Below are positions 1 through 8,549 of a DNA stretch of 58,449 nucleotides, one piece after another; position 1 is the first letter of the stretch; every line of letters begins with the position of its first letter. The translations under genes were made by a program, and so were the position numbers. The notes beneath the pieces were generated by a model. The model was not told the DNA's origin and made no database searches. It saw only the letters and a program-made list of their open reading frames with translations. The stretch comes from Clostridiaceae bacterium. GTDB lineage: Bacteria > Bacillota > Clostridia > DSM-8532. The DNA is taken from positions 1 through 58,449 of the forward strand of contig JAAYTP010000052.1 in NCBI GenBank assembly GCA_012518025.1, written 5' to 3'.

Positions 1-875
1 ATGGTTATCTGCACGGTCCGTCCCTTTTTCCTGTGGCGGCGGGCCGACATGGCAATATCCTCCGAAAGCTCCATGATAACCTTCTTAGCTTCCTTCAGGT
101 CGGTAATATCCCTCGGAAGGGTAGTGGAGCGGCCGATGGACTTCATCTCATCGGGGGAGTGGGGCGTTACCGGTGTGTCATCTATACCATTGGCCCTTTG
201 ATGGATCTCAAAAGCCATCTTTCCAAGTTTTTCGGAAAGAATGGCAGGATCCATGGCAGCCAGTTCCCCAATAGTTCTGATATTTATTTTTGCAAGCAGC
301 TGGGCGGTTTTCTTCCCGATCCCATACATGGCTCTCACATTCAAGGGCCAGAGCTTTGCTGGTACATCATGAACCCATAGTTCGGTTATGCCTAAAGGCT
401 TTTTCATGCCGGAGGCCATCTTTGAAAGGAATTTGTTTTCGGATATGCCGATGGAACACCAAAGCCCCAGCTTGCCCCTTATATCTTTCATTATCCGCTC
501 AGCCGCAGTACGGGGACTGCCCAAAATGGCTTCACAGCCTGTCATATCAAGCCATGCTTCATCGATGGAGGCCTGTTCGATAACCGGGGTGTAACCTGAA
601 AGGAGTTGCATCACCTGTTTGGATTTTTCCTCGTAGAAGGAATGATCAGGAGGTACAAGAACAATGTCGGGGCACAGCTTTTTAGCTTCTCCTAGGGTCA
701 TGGTGGTCTTGACGCCATATTTTCGTGCATCGTAATTGGCTGCCAGAATGATGCCACTGCGCATTTTGGGGTCACCAGCAACAGCCGCCGGAATACCCGC
801 AAGTTCCGGACGCCGGGTGGTCTCGCAGCTTATAAAAAAGGCGTTCATGTCCACCAGAAAAACAACCCTTTTCAT
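1..875 (-). CDS. dinB: DNA polymerase IV (Y family), C-terminus outside window
   Basis: This is an error-prone translesion DNA polymerase of the Y family. Reading the minus strand from the ATG at 875 gives MKRVVFLVDMNAFFISCE, with the first catalytic Asp in VDMNAFF and the SIDE catalytic motif in QASIDEAWLDMTG. These are followed by the thumb helix-hairpin-helix (YGIGKKTAQLLAKI) and the start of the little-finger domain. About 291 residues are present; the family usually has 350-420, so the rest lies left of base 1. The RBS is AGGGAG, six bases before the ATG. A TATAAT -10 lies on the minus strand at 903-908, with no good -35. The gene faces away from the cotJ operon terminator. Confidence 0.95.
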   Translation of the reverse strand, partial: MKRVVFLVDMNAFFISCETTRRPELAGIPAAVAGDPKMRSGIILAANYDARKYGVKTTMTLGEAKKLCPDIVLVPPDHSFYEEKSKQVMQLLSGYTPVIEQASIDEAWLDMTGCEAILGSPRTAAERIMKDIRGKLGLWCSIGISENKFLSKMASGMKKPLGITELWVHDVPAKLWPLNVRAMYGIGKKTAQLLAKINIRTIGELAAMDPAILSEKLGKMAFEIHQRANGIDDTPVTPHSPDEMKSIGRSTTLPRDITDLKEAKKVIMELSEDIAMSARRHRKKGRTVQIT

Positions 876-1012
876 AGATCTCCCTCGTAGTTTTATGATT
901 ATATTATACCTTATTTTTGCAAAGTTTTTAGGTGGTGGGGGGCTTAAAGACCGCATCAACGATATGGTGGAAACTGACATGAAACTGGCCGTTGTTTTTA
1001 TACGCAAACAAA

Positions 1013-1038
1013 AAGCAGGCCTTTTTTAAGGTCTGCTT
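1013..1038 (-). terminator. Rho-independent terminator of the cotJ operon
   Basis: The stem AAGCAGGCCTT/AAGGTCTGCTT has a four-base loop and one G-U pair. On the minus strand it is followed by TTTTTGTTTG. It lies just past the cotJC stop codon. Confidence 0.85.
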
Positions 1039-1056
1039 CAATTCCTGTACGGCCTT

Positions 1057-1812
1057 CTATTTCTTTTTGCTATCCGGCTTGGTATTGGGCATAATAGGAC
1101 CCGGTATGTTATGTATGTTCAGGGGGGAAACTGGGTTAGGGTTCATCGGGTTCGGCATGATATTCATCTTGTCGGACATATCCTTTTTATCGGGCATATC
1201 CTTTTTGTCGGCCATTCCCACTAGGGGAACATTTGGCTTATAGTACATTTTCTTTCGGCGCATGGCTTCATAAACGATCCTGAGGGCTTCACCAAACCTC
1301 TGGTAGTGAACCACTTCTCGTTCCCTTAAGAAGCGCAGGGGATCGATGACATCGGGATCATCGGCCATATTGATCAAAAACTCATAGGTAGCCCGTGCCT
1401 TTTGTTCGGCTGCCAGGTCTTCATTCAGGTTTGCAATGGGGTCGCTCATGGACTCGATATAAGCAGCTGTAAAGGGAACTCCGTTAGAGTCGGAAGGGTA
1501 CACACCCTTGCCGTGTATTGCGTAAACAGAGCCAAACCCCATTCTTTCCAGTTCCTGTGGAGGTACGTCCTTTACTAGTTGGGAGATCATGGAGCCAACC
1601 ATCTCAAAGTGGGCAAGCTCCTCCGTGCCAATATCTGTAAGTATCGCTTTAGATTCCTTGTTTGGCATCGCATAACGCTGACTCAGATAGCGAAGGGATG
1701 CAGCCAGCTCTCCGTTGGGTCCTCCGTATTGCGTAAGTATCAATTTCGCCATCCGTGGGTCAGGCCTTTTAATATTGATCGGGTATTCGGTTTTCTTGTC
1801 GTAAACCCACAT
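1057..1812 (-). CDS. cotJC: Spore coat protein CotJC (manganese-catalase fold) with an extended tail
   Basis: CotJC is a spore-coat polypeptide of the non-haem manganese catalase family, made in the mother cell and assembled with CotJA and CotJB. The first 200 or so residues match the family well (MWVYDKKTEYPINIK start, then a four-helix bundle with E and H metal-ligand candidates in TEELAHFEM and EREVVHYQRF). The protein is 251 residues long, about 50 more than usual. The extra C-terminus is a low-complexity Met/Pro/Asn/Lys tail with tandem DKKDM units. The RBS AAGGAGG precedes the ATG by eight bases. The start overlaps the end of cotJB by 44 bases, and the gene ends at a strong terminator. 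Confidence 0.95.
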   Translation of the reverse strand: MWVYDKKTEYPINIKRPDPRMAKLILTQYGGPNGELAASLRYLSQRYAMPNKESKAILTDIGTEELAHFEMVGSMISQLVKDVPPQELERMGFGSVYAIHGKGVYPSDSNGVPFTAAYIESMSDPIANLNEDLAAEQKARATYEFLINMADDPDVIDPLRFLREREVVHYQRFGEALRIVYEAMRRKKMYYKPNVPLVGMADKKDMPDKKDMSDKMNIMPNPMNPNPVSPLNIHNIPGPIMPNTKPDSKKK

Positions 1813-2089
1813 TTGCCATACCTCCTTTCAGTTCTTCCCATCTCATATTGTCCCAGGGCCAGGGATTGTTGACCCAAAGCCAGCAGTCATCAGTGGCGCC
1901 TTGGATCATTCTGAGGGGGCCGTATCTTTCGGTGAATTGCTTATGAAGTCTTTGGCGGGTTTCAGCAAGCATCTTAAAGTCTTTCAGGGCGTTTTCACAC
2001 GAGGGATGCGTATCCAGATACAGGTTCAGATCAATCAGGGCAAAGTCTACTGCACGTATCTGTTCCAACAGTTCATTTTTGCCGTCCAT
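1769..2089 (-). CDS. cotJB: Spore coat protein CotJB
   Basis: This is a small cytosolic mother-cell protein of the CotJB family, needed for normal spore coat composition. It has 106 residues and family features such as the ALIDLNLYLDTHP helix and the C-terminal tryptophan-rich stretch (CWLWVNNPWPW). GGAGGTG sits seven bases before the ATG. It lies 18 bases after cotJA, and its last 44 bases overlap cotJC in another frame. This arrangement points to translational coupling of the last two genes. The exact biochemical role of the family is unknown. Confidence 0.95.
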   Translation of the reverse strand: MDGKNELLEQIRAVDFALIDLNLYLDTHPSCENALKDFKMLAETRQRLHKQFTERYGPLRMIQGATDDCWLWVNNPWPWDNMRWEELKGGMANVGLRQENRIPDQY

Positions 2090-2107
2090 ACTTGTTCACC
2101 TCCATTA

Positions 2108-2308
2108 TCAGTTAACCCAGTGATCCCTGAGTTCTGGGAAGATGGTTCCCTGCTTTAAGCCCTCCTCGGGAGTGAAGGTTTTGCCATAGGTTTGATACCG
2201 GATATAAGCTGTTGCGTATTCAGGATTGATAGGCATTACCGGAATTATGATGGCGTCACCGGTACAGCTGTTGCCGGTATAGATTGTGGTTAATTGCAAT
2301 TCTTCCAT
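2108..2308 (-). CDS. cotJA: Spore coat-associated protein CotJA
   Basis: This is the first gene of the cotJABC operon. The 66-residue protein is rich in Pro/Thr/Tyr and carries the typical IPVMPINPEYATAYIRYQ segment found in CotJA proteins. GGAGGT lies about ten bases before the ATG. Family knowledge says the operon is read by mother-cell sigma-E. A CATAATAT element on the minus strand (2342-2349) resembles a sigma-E -10, but I see no convincing -35, so the promoter is only an inference. Confidence 0.93.
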   Translation of the reverse strand: MEELQLTTIYTGNSCTGDAIIIPVMPINPEYATAYIRYQTYGKTFTPEEGLKQGTIFPELRDHWVN

Positions 2309-2415
2309 GGTTGCCGATACCTCCGGGCTTGTTCCTTCTTCATATTATGTACAGGCCGGATAATGTGTGAGGGAGGGCTGGCGAGCCCTGTGAAAAATTA
2401 ATCAGCAATCATTTT

Positions 2416-2445
2416 TTGACTGGTATTGCCACCTGAGGGTAATAT
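2416..2445 (+). promoter_or_regulatory. Probable sigma-A promoter of the nucleoside kinase gene
   Basis: TTGACT and TAATAT are separated by 18 bases, about 70 bases before the gene start. The promoter sits in the divergent gap with cotJA. Confidence 0.6.
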
Positions 2446-2517
2446 AATAGGAGGGGCTGGATTATCCGGCAATATATTTACAGCCATTATTAAGCCGTAT
2501 AACGAGGAGAGTGGGAT

Positions 2518-4167
2518 ATGTCAAATCAAGGAATCAGGATAAGTTTGAACGGCCGTGAGATGGTAGTTGATAAGGGAACCAGGATTGAGGATCTGGTGCG
2601 GGATTTAAAGGGGAAAAAAGGTTCGCAGATCGTAGCGGCAGTAGTTAATAATGAAATCCGAGAACTGACCTTTCCCATTGAACAGGAATGTATCATAACC
2701 CCTGTGGACTTAAGCAGCGCTGATGGCATCCGCATCTACCAGAGGAGCCTTAAATTTCTGCTGATAAAAGCTGTTCATGATCTTTTTCCGGATAAGGAAC
2801 TACAGGTAAGGCATTCGGTAAGAAGGGGAGTATTCTTCGAGATCGTAGACTATAAGGTTACTGCAGAGGATGTGGAACGCCTGGAAAGGCGCATGAGAGA
2901 GCTGGTTGATCAGGATCATAGATATGTAAAAAGAGTGGTCTCAATAGATGAAGCCCGTAAGATCTTCCTTGACCAGGGAAGGGAGGATCGTTACCGTGCT
3001 CTTGAGTTTAGGGAAAAGGACTATGTTTCCATTTACACTTTTGACGATATAGAAGATTACTTCTACGGCTATATGGTGCCAAGCACAGGATACTTAAAGC
3101 TCTTTGGGCTCGCCGCCGAAAATGATGGGATTGTTTTGATTGTTCCAAAGAAGGGAAACCCCACCCGGCTTCCTGATGTCACACTGCCCAAGCAGCTTTT
3201 CGACGTCTTCACCGAATACACCAACTGGATCAGGATTCTTGGTGTGGAGGATGTGGGGATGCTGAATGATGTGGTAAAAAGCGGCAGGATACACGAATTT
3301 ATTCTTATATCCGAGGCTCTCCATGAAAAAAGGATAGCCAACATTGCTGATATGATAGTAAATCAAAAGAAAAGAATTATCCTGATAGCGGGTCCTTCAT
3401 CCTCCGGGAAGACTACTTTTGCCAGAAGGCTAGGTATACAGCTAAAGGTGAATGGTATCAAGCCGCTAACCATATCGGTGGACGATTATTTCGTTGACAA
3501 GACCCGAACACCTTTGGATGAGGACGGGAAACCCGACTATGAATCTCTGGAGACTGTTGATCTTGAGTTTTTCAACAAAAGCATGAATGCACTACTAAAG
3601 GGTGAGGAGATTGATGTGCCCACCTTTAACTTCATAACGGGAAAACGGGAGTTTAACGGCAGAAAAATGAAATTGGATGAAGGCTGTGCGGTGATCATCG
3701 AGGGCATCCATGCGCTCAATCCCAGGCTGACCAGTGATATAGATGATGCTGATAAGTTTAAGATCTATATAAGTGCCATAACATCCATGAGAATAGACCA
3801 GCATAACCGAATTCCAACCACAGACCTGAGGCTATTAAGGCGCATGGTTCGGGATAATCTGTTCAGAGGCACCTCAGCTCCCGAGACCATTGATATGTGG
3901 CCTGCCGTAAGGCGGGGGGAGGAGCGGAACATCTTCCCGTTCCAACAGGAAGCTGACGCCATGTTCAATTCTTCCCTCATCTATGAGCTTTTGGTCATGA
4001 AGGGCCATGCCCTGCCACTGCTCAGCGCCATAACAAAGGATATGCCCCAGTATTCGGAGGCCAGGCGCCTTATCGAGTTTTTAAGTTACTTCCTGCAGAT
4101 ACCTGCCGATGATATCCCGCCCAATTCTATCCTGCGGGAATTCCTGGGCGGATCATGTTTCAAATAG
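2518..4167 (+). CDS. TGS-domain nucleoside (uridine) kinase-like protein
   Basis: This is a P-loop nucleoside kinase of the uridine kinase/phosphoribulokinase family, fused behind a module shared with threonyl-tRNA synthetase. Residues 1-70 or so form a TGS-like beta-grasp domain. Residues 80-230 resemble the ThrRS second additional (editing-like) domain. The kinase domain begins near residue 285, with a Walker A motif GPSSSGKT at 292-299 and a DDYF motif typical of uridine kinases. It has 549 residues, the usual size for this clostridial architecture. GAGGAG precedes the ATG by eight bases. The gene appears to stand alone behind its own promoter. The fold is secure; the phosphate acceptor and the purpose of the tRNA-synthetase-like half are not shown by sequence. 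Confidence 0.85.
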   Translation: MSNQGIRISLNGREMVVDKGTRIEDLVRDLKGKKGSQIVAAVVNNEIRELTFPIEQECIITPVDLSSADGIRIYQRSLKFLLIKAVHDLFPDKELQVRHSVRRGVFFEIVDYKVTAEDVERLERRMRELVDQDHRYVKRVVSIDEARKIFLDQGREDRYRALEFREKDYVSIYTFDDIEDYFYGYMVPSTGYLKLFGLAAENDGIVLIVPKKGNPTRLPDVTLPKQLFDVFTEYTNWIRILGVEDVGMLNDVVKSGRIHEFILISEALHEKRIANIADMIVNQKKRIILIAGPSSSGKTTFARRLGIQLKVNGIKPLTISVDDYFVDKTRTPLDEDGKPDYESLETVDLEFFNKSMNALLKGEEIDVPTFNFITGKREFNGRKMKLDEGCAVIIEGIHALNPRLTSDIDDADKFKIYISAITSMRIDQHNRIPTTDLRLLRRMVRDNLFRGTSAPETIDMWPAVRRGEERNIFPFQQEADAMFNSSLIYELLVMKGHALPLLSAITKDMPQYSEARRLIEFLSYFLQIPADDIPPNSILREFLGGSCFK

Positions 4168-4257
4168 AGGGCTATTGAGAAAGATCTACCACAAATTTTT
4201 AGGCTTTGGAGCAGAGAATCCATCTTCTGCCCGCCAATAAAAAAGAAAGGTTTAATT

Positions 4258-5445
4258 ATGCAGCAATTAGAACTATTTGCGACGGCCGCATTCGGGGTGG
4301 AAGCGGCTGTAGTAAGGGAACTGAAACACTTAGGCTACAGTGACACCCGCACCGACAACGGCAGAATTTACTTTACAGGAGACTATGAAGCTATTTGCAG
4401 AACCAATCTATGGCTCCGCTGTGCTGGTCGTGTCTATGTTCTCATCGGCAGATTCGAAGCCAGGACCTTCGATGAGCTCTTTGAAAGTACAAAGGCTCTT
4501 CCCTGGGAGGAGTGGCTTCCAAAAGATGCGGAGTTTCCCGTTACAGGCAATTGTGTGAAGTCGACCCTTATGAGCATATCGGATTGCCAGTCCATCATAA
4601 AAAAGGCTGTGGTGGAAAGATTGAAGAAGACCTATGGCCTTAAGATTTTCCCGGAGACAGGTTCAAGGTTCAAAATAGAGTTCAACATACTGAGCGATGT
4701 GGTAACCCTGGCCATTGACACCAGCGGGGACAGCCTGCACAAGCGCGGCTATCGTACCCTGGCTTACTCAGCCCCCGTCAAGGAAACTCTGGCGGCAGCC
4801 ATGCTCAGGATTAGCCGCTGGTCACCCGGAAGGCCTCTGATCGATCCTTTCTGCGGTTCTGGCACCATACCCATCGAGGCAGCCATGATGGTGCGTAATA
4901 TTGCTCCAGGGTTGTCACGGAATTTTGACAGCCAGGCATGGCCGTTCATCCCCAAATCTGTCTGGAACCGTGCCATAGAGGAGGCAAGAAGTGTGATCCG
5001 GCCTCCCGATGAAGGGATAGCAATACATGGGTATGACGTCAGCCCCGATGCCATCAGCATCGCACAGTATCATGCACGCCAGGCAGGAGTGCAGGACAGT
5101 GTCCATCTTCAGGTCAGGGATGTGGCGGATCTGTCCTCAAGGATCAAATATGGCTTTGTCGTGACTAACCCGCCCTATGGGGAAAGAATCGGAGATAAAA
5201 ATGAAAACATCCGGCTATATAAAACCATGAGCGAGGTCTTCAGGCGGCTTGACACCTGGTCCTTCTATATTCTCAGTGCCGATCCACAATTTGAAAGGTA
5301 TTTCGGCAGAAAGGCCGACAAGAACAGGAAGCTGTTTAACGGCGGGCTTCTGTGCTATTATTACCAGTATTTTGGACCAAAGCCCAATAGAGGTGAGAAG
5401 GAAGATATGAGGTATGAAAAGCAGGGCAGAAAATCGGAGAAGTGA
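4258..5445 (+). CDS. THUMP-domain class I RNA methyltransferase (RlmL/YpsC type)
   Basis: This is a SAM-dependent RNA base methyltransferase, likely acting on 23S rRNA guanine N2. The N-terminal third is a ferredoxin-like plus THUMP RNA-binding region. The Rossmann domain carries the SAM motif DPFCGSGTIPIEAA from residue 196 and the catalytic NPPYGE motif at 304-309, typical of N2-guanine methylation. The length of 395 residues matches the Bacillus YpsC class and is about half of E. coli RlmKL. The RBS is AAAGG, seven bases before the ATG. The last dozen residues (MRYEKQGRKSEK) are basic and may be non-conserved read-out into repeat-like GAGAAGTGAGA sequence. Confidence 0.88.
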   Translation: MQQLELFATAAFGVEAAVVRELKHLGYSDTRTDNGRIYFTGDYEAICRTNLWLRCAGRVYVLIGRFEARTFDELFESTKALPWEEWLPKDAEFPVTGNCVKSTLMSISDCQSIIKKAVVERLKKTYGLKIFPETGSRFKIEFNILSDVVTLAIDTSGDSLHKRGYRTLAYSAPVKETLAAAMLRISRWSPGRPLIDPFCGSGTIPIEAAMMVRNIAPGLSRNFDSQAWPFIPKSVWNRAIEEARSVIRPPDEGIAIHGYDVSPDAISIAQYHARQAGVQDSVHLQVRDVADLSSRIKYGFVVTNPPYGERIGDKNENIRLYKTMSEVFRRLDTWSFYILSADPQFERYFGRKADKNRKLFNGGLLCYYYQYFGPKPNRGEKEDMRYEKQGRKSEK

Positions 5446-5535
5446 GAAGTCAGAAGTGCGAAGATAAAGCTGAGAATTTGGATGTGGGAGCCTCAAAGCT
5501 AAAAGTGCGGGGCTGAAAGTTAATAAGTATGATTA
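5446..5535. repeat. Degenerate GAGAAGTGAGA-type 3'-end sequence
   Basis: The stretch just after the methyltransferase stop is a run of degenerate GAAGTGAGAAGTCAGAAGTGCGAAG units. Similar purine-rich GTGAGAAGTGAG strings occur next to the palindromic repeats at 18.35 kb and 40.2 kb. No gene is visible here. Confidence 0.45.
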
Positions 5536-5537
5536 AA

Positions 5538-5563
5538 GCGGGGCATGGAGCCCCGCTTTTTAT
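5538..5563 (+). terminator. Rho-independent terminator, usable by both convergent genes
   Basis: GCGGGGC, a five-base loop and GCCCCGC are followed by TTTTTATT. On the minus strand the hairpin is followed by TTTAATC, so it can also serve the PBP gene that ends at 5597. Confidence 0.9.
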
Positions 5564-5596
5564 TAACCAGTTTTGTTTATTCTCTTAAAATTAGTT

Positions 5597-8212
5597 TCAA
5601 TTGTCCCAGAAGTCCTCCGGATTAAAATAATCCTCTTCATCCGGGATACTGCCCGGATTCTCCAGGTCAGGAATGTCAACATCCTCGTCTCCCGGGTATT
5701 GAATACCCGATGAATCATTCGGGTTCTCAGGATCGTAAGGATCCTCCTCAGTCACAGGAGGAATAATCACGGAGTGGGGGCCATGAATCGTGCAGTATTC
5801 TCCTTCGGGCAGCTCATAGATCACGTCTTCCGGATATGGGCTGTTGGGGAATGGTGGCATGTATTGCACAGGCCGCTTTATATAAACCCTTTCAAAGACT
5901 GATTCGTGCGGGCAGTATTCGGTGGCCAGCAGCATGCGTCCCTGGGCGTCCTTGGCATCCTTGCAGGCCAGTGCGGCTACATGGGTGGTGCACACATCGC
6001 TGTAGGACGGTTCGGTGCCCTGGATAAAGTATTCTGTGCGCACCCTGGAACCTCTTGGGTCTGCCTTACACAGTTCAGTGGCGATCTTGCCTGAATCCAT
6101 ACAGATTGTCCTTGTTACTATGTTGGGCGGAACCTCATTGAAGAACTCTGCAGGTTCCAGATTCATGTCCTTATGGATCTTCGCCATGACCGCATTCCAG
6201 ATCTTCTGTGCTCCAAAATTCTCGCCACTGGTCAGTGAAACCGCCTTGTCATAACCGTACCATGTTGCCCCTACATAGTAGGGTGTAAATCCGACAAACC
6301 ACTTATCCTTGGATTCATCAGAGGTTCCGGTTTTGCCTGCAGTGGGGAATACCACAGTGCGTTCTTTCTCCTTACCGTTCTGGTCGGTATAGGTTTCGGT
6401 ATACTTAACGGTGCCGTAAGTAGAGGCTGTACCCCTTTTTACAACATCCTGCATCATGCTGTCCATAATGAATACAGTCTGTTCGGAATAAACCTGCCGT
6501 CTTTCAGGAATCACGGACAGTATTACCTGGCCATTGGCATCCTTGATCTCGGTGAAGAAGATGGGTTCTGTGTAGACACCCTTGTTGGCAAAAACTGTAA
6601 AGGCGCTGGCCATCTCTAAGGTGGTCATGCCCTTGTTGAAGCCGCCCATCGCAATGGAAAGGTATTGCTCATCCTTCCTGTCTATCCCTACCTGTGCCAG
6701 ATAATCAAGACCAGTGTCGATACCCACATAGTCCTTGTAGATAAGTGCAGCAACAACGTTTCTGGATCTGAAAAGACCATCCCGGGCTGCGGTAAGACCA
6801 AAGTTTTTATTTTCAATATTCTTCGGCCATACTTTGTCAGGTGTTTTATTATTCAGATACTGGGGAACGTCATCAACCACTGTTGCAGCAGTTATCCTGC
6901 GTGTTTCGATACCCGGAGCGTAGACCAGTATGGGCTTGATGACAGATCCCGGAGATCGTTCAGCCTGGGTGGCTCGATTGAAGACACTGCCTTCCTTCTC
7001 ACCTCTGCCGCCGTAAAGACCACGCACATAGCCGGTTACAGGCTCCACAACCACCATTGATGCCTGGGGAAGCTCATCGGTACGCGGGTTTTCCTCGCTG
7101 AAGAACTCAGGATTGGTGAAGACCTCATCCAGTGCAGCCTGAACCTTTGGTTGCATGGTGGTATAGATGTGGATACCGCCATTGTAAATGATATCCAGAG
7201 CAGCCTGCTCGTTGTATTGGTATCTCTCCATAAACTCGTTTTTAACGGCCTTTATGACTTCATCCACAAAATAGGACTGGTTGCTTGTCTGCATTACCTT
7301 TCCTGCCTCAGGGTTATATTTGAACTTAATGTCTTCGGACATGGCTTCATCGTATTCCGCCTGGGTAATCTTACCTTGCTCCAGCATGAGCCCAAGTATC
7401 GTTCTGGTTCTCTCAAGATTCGCCTTTATATTGCTTTCGGTGGTAGGCATGTATTTACTGGGCCAATTGGTGATGCCGGCAAGGCTGGCGCATTCAGCCA
7501 GGGACAGATCCCGTACGTCCTTGCCATAATAACCCTTGGCAGCTGTTTCAATACCGATAAAGTTACCGCCCATAGGGACATTGTTCAGGTAATAGGTCAT
7601 GATCTCCTTCTTGGTCAGGCCCTTTTCCAACTGAACTGCCTGCCATTGTTCCTGAATCTTTCTTTTGATGGTAACCTCCTGATTCTTGGTCAGGTTCTTG
7701 ATGAGCTGCTGGGTAATGGTGCTGCCACCCTCAATTTCCACGGCAGGATTGATAAAGTGACGGGCATAGGAAATGATGGCGCTGCCTATTCGCCTTAAGT
7801 CGATACCGTTATGCTCTTCAAAACGCTTGTCCTCAACCGCGATATAGGCATCGATGAGTATCTTGGGGATATCTTCATAATCTATCCATACCCGGTTTTC
7901 TTCCCTCTTAAGCTCAGCTATGATATTCCCCTCTGAGTCATAGACAAATGAATTCAAACCCGTGGGTTTAAGAATGCTGGGTTCCAGAATGGGGGTTGAT
8001 CTGATAAGGCCGTATACACTGCCTCCAAGAAGGCCTGCAAGGGCGCTGCCCACCATAAAGATCAGCATAATCGCGAAGATAACCACGCTCAGAACAACCT
8101 TAAGGATTATGGATCCTGGTGTCATCTTCTTTTTATTATGGGGTTTGGCCCTGCCTATGGGAACATCTGAATTACCAAGGCCTTTGGCATTGGGCCTGTT
8201 TATTCTATTCAT
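5597..8212 (-). CDS. Class A penicillin-binding protein (bifunctional glycosyltransferase/transpeptidase)
   Basis: This membrane-anchored enzyme polymerises and crosslinks peptidoglycan. It has a short basic cytosolic N-terminus and one transmembrane helix at about 37-65. A GT51 glycosyltransferase domain follows, with the catalytic Glu127 in EDKRF and the GGSTITQQL motif. The transpeptidase domain has its active-site Ser423 in SVIK, an SRN motif and KTGTSD at about 627. A Cys-containing C-terminal region and an acidic Pro/Asp/Glu tail finish the 871-residue protein. The start is backed by GGAGG eight bases upstream. It is transcribed alone, convergent with the methyltransferase gene. It is PBP1A/PonA-like; the exact paralog cannot be named. 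Confidence 0.93.
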   Translation of the reverse strand: MNRINRPNAKGLGNSDVPIGRAKPHNKKKMTPGSIILKVVLSVVIFAIMLIFMVGSALAGLLGGSVYGLIRSTPILEPSILKPTGLNSFVYDSEGNIIAELKREENRVWIDYEDIPKILIDAYIAVEDKRFEEHNGIDLRRIGSAIISYARHFINPAVEIEGGSTITQQLIKNLTKNQEVTIKRKIQEQWQAVQLEKGLTKKEIMTYYLNNVPMGGNFIGIETAAKGYYGKDVRDLSLAECASLAGITNWPSKYMPTTESNIKANLERTRTILGLMLEQGKITQAEYDEAMSEDIKFKYNPEAGKVMQTSNQSYFVDEVIKAVKNEFMERYQYNEQAALDIIYNGGIHIYTTMQPKVQAALDEVFTNPEFFSEENPRTDELPQASMVVVEPVTGYVRGLYGGRGEKEGSVFNRATQAERSPGSVIKPILVYAPGIETRRITAATVVDDVPQYLNNKTPDKVWPKNIENKNFGLTAARDGLFRSRNVVAALIYKDYVGIDTGLDYLAQVGIDRKDEQYLSIAMGGFNKGMTTLEMASAFTVFANKGVYTEPIFFTEIKDANGQVILSVIPERRQVYSEQTVFIMDSMMQDVVKRGTASTYGTVKYTETYTDQNGKEKERTVVFPTAGKTGTSDESKDKWFVGFTPYYVGATWYGYDKAVSLTSGENFGAQKIWNAVMAKIHKDMNLEPAEFFNEVPPNIVTRTICMDSGKIATELCKADPRGSRVRTEYFIQGTEPSYSDVCTTHVAALACKDAKDAQGRMLLATEYCPHESVFERVYIKRPVQYMPPFPNSPYPEDVIYELPEGEYCTIHGPHSVIIPPVTEEDPYDPENPNDSSGIQYPGDEDVDIPDLENPGSIPDEEDYFNPEDFWDN

Positions 8213-8301
8213 TAAAATTCCTCCAGATTATTGGCTCACTATATGATATCAATTAAGCATATGAACCTGAATTAATGAAATTATTCCATAATATCTACAA
8301 T

Positions 8302-8329
8302 ATTATAGCACAAAACATAGTGCTGTAAT
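8302..8329 (-). promoter_or_regulatory. Probable promoter of the class A PBP gene
   Basis: On the minus strand, ATTACA and TATAAT are separated by 16 bases, about 90 bases before the start codon. An AGCAC/GTGCT inverted repeat (8307-8324) fills the spacer and could be an operator. Confidence 0.5.
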
Positions 8330-8353
8330 ACTCTTTTTATATCCAGGTTCCTG

Positions 8354-8432
8354 GGCTTCTGCCACCAATCTGTGATTGTTAGCGGGTCAGATGCCTACAA
8401 GACCCTGCATGTATAGGGTCTTTCTTTTTTTC
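8354..8432 (+). ncRNA. Candidate structured RNA or attenuator upstream of tyrS
   Basis: Two consecutive hairpins can be drawn. The first (8354-8395) pairs GGC/GCC, TCTG/CAGA and CC/GG around an inner CAATC/GATTG stem. The second (8399-8422) is AAGACCCT/AGGGTCTT followed by TCTTTTTTTCT, a near-perfect intrinsic terminator. A small CCAGG/CCTGG palindrome lies just before. No T-box motif (GGTGGNACC) is present, which is unusual before a synthetase gene in this phylum. It may be a small RNA or a non-T-box attenuator. I do not recognise it as a known family, and no convincing plus-strand promoter was found. Bases 8213-8353 and 8433-8549 hold nothing else I can name beyond the PBP promoter and a TAGAAT box (8444-8449) that may serve tyrS. 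Confidence 0.45.
8399..8432 (+). terminator. Intrinsic terminator 120 bases before tyrS
   Basis: An eight-base-pair perfect stem with an eight-base loop is followed by TCTTTTTTTCT. Confidence 0.85.
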
Positions 8433-8549
8433 TTCCGGTTTGATAGAATCCTAACATGAAGTTTCATTATCAGGCAGCCTGGAAATACTGCTTGATGTTA
8501 TTTTTAATTGCGAACAGTCCTGAGACGCAGCAAGAAAGGAAGAAGAAGC

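Noticed and set aside
7151-7798. 215-codon open frame opposite the class A PBP gene
   Set aside because: It is antisense to a strongly conserved gene, has no RBS and matches no family.
8313-8432. 6S RNA, SRP RNA or a T-box before tyrS
   Set aside because: There is no long central-bulge structure, no SRP core and no T-box consensus.
8508-8549. Longer start for tyrS adding an Arg/Lys-rich stretch
   Set aside because: No RBS is present for it, and the ATG at 8550 has a good one and the family N-terminus.
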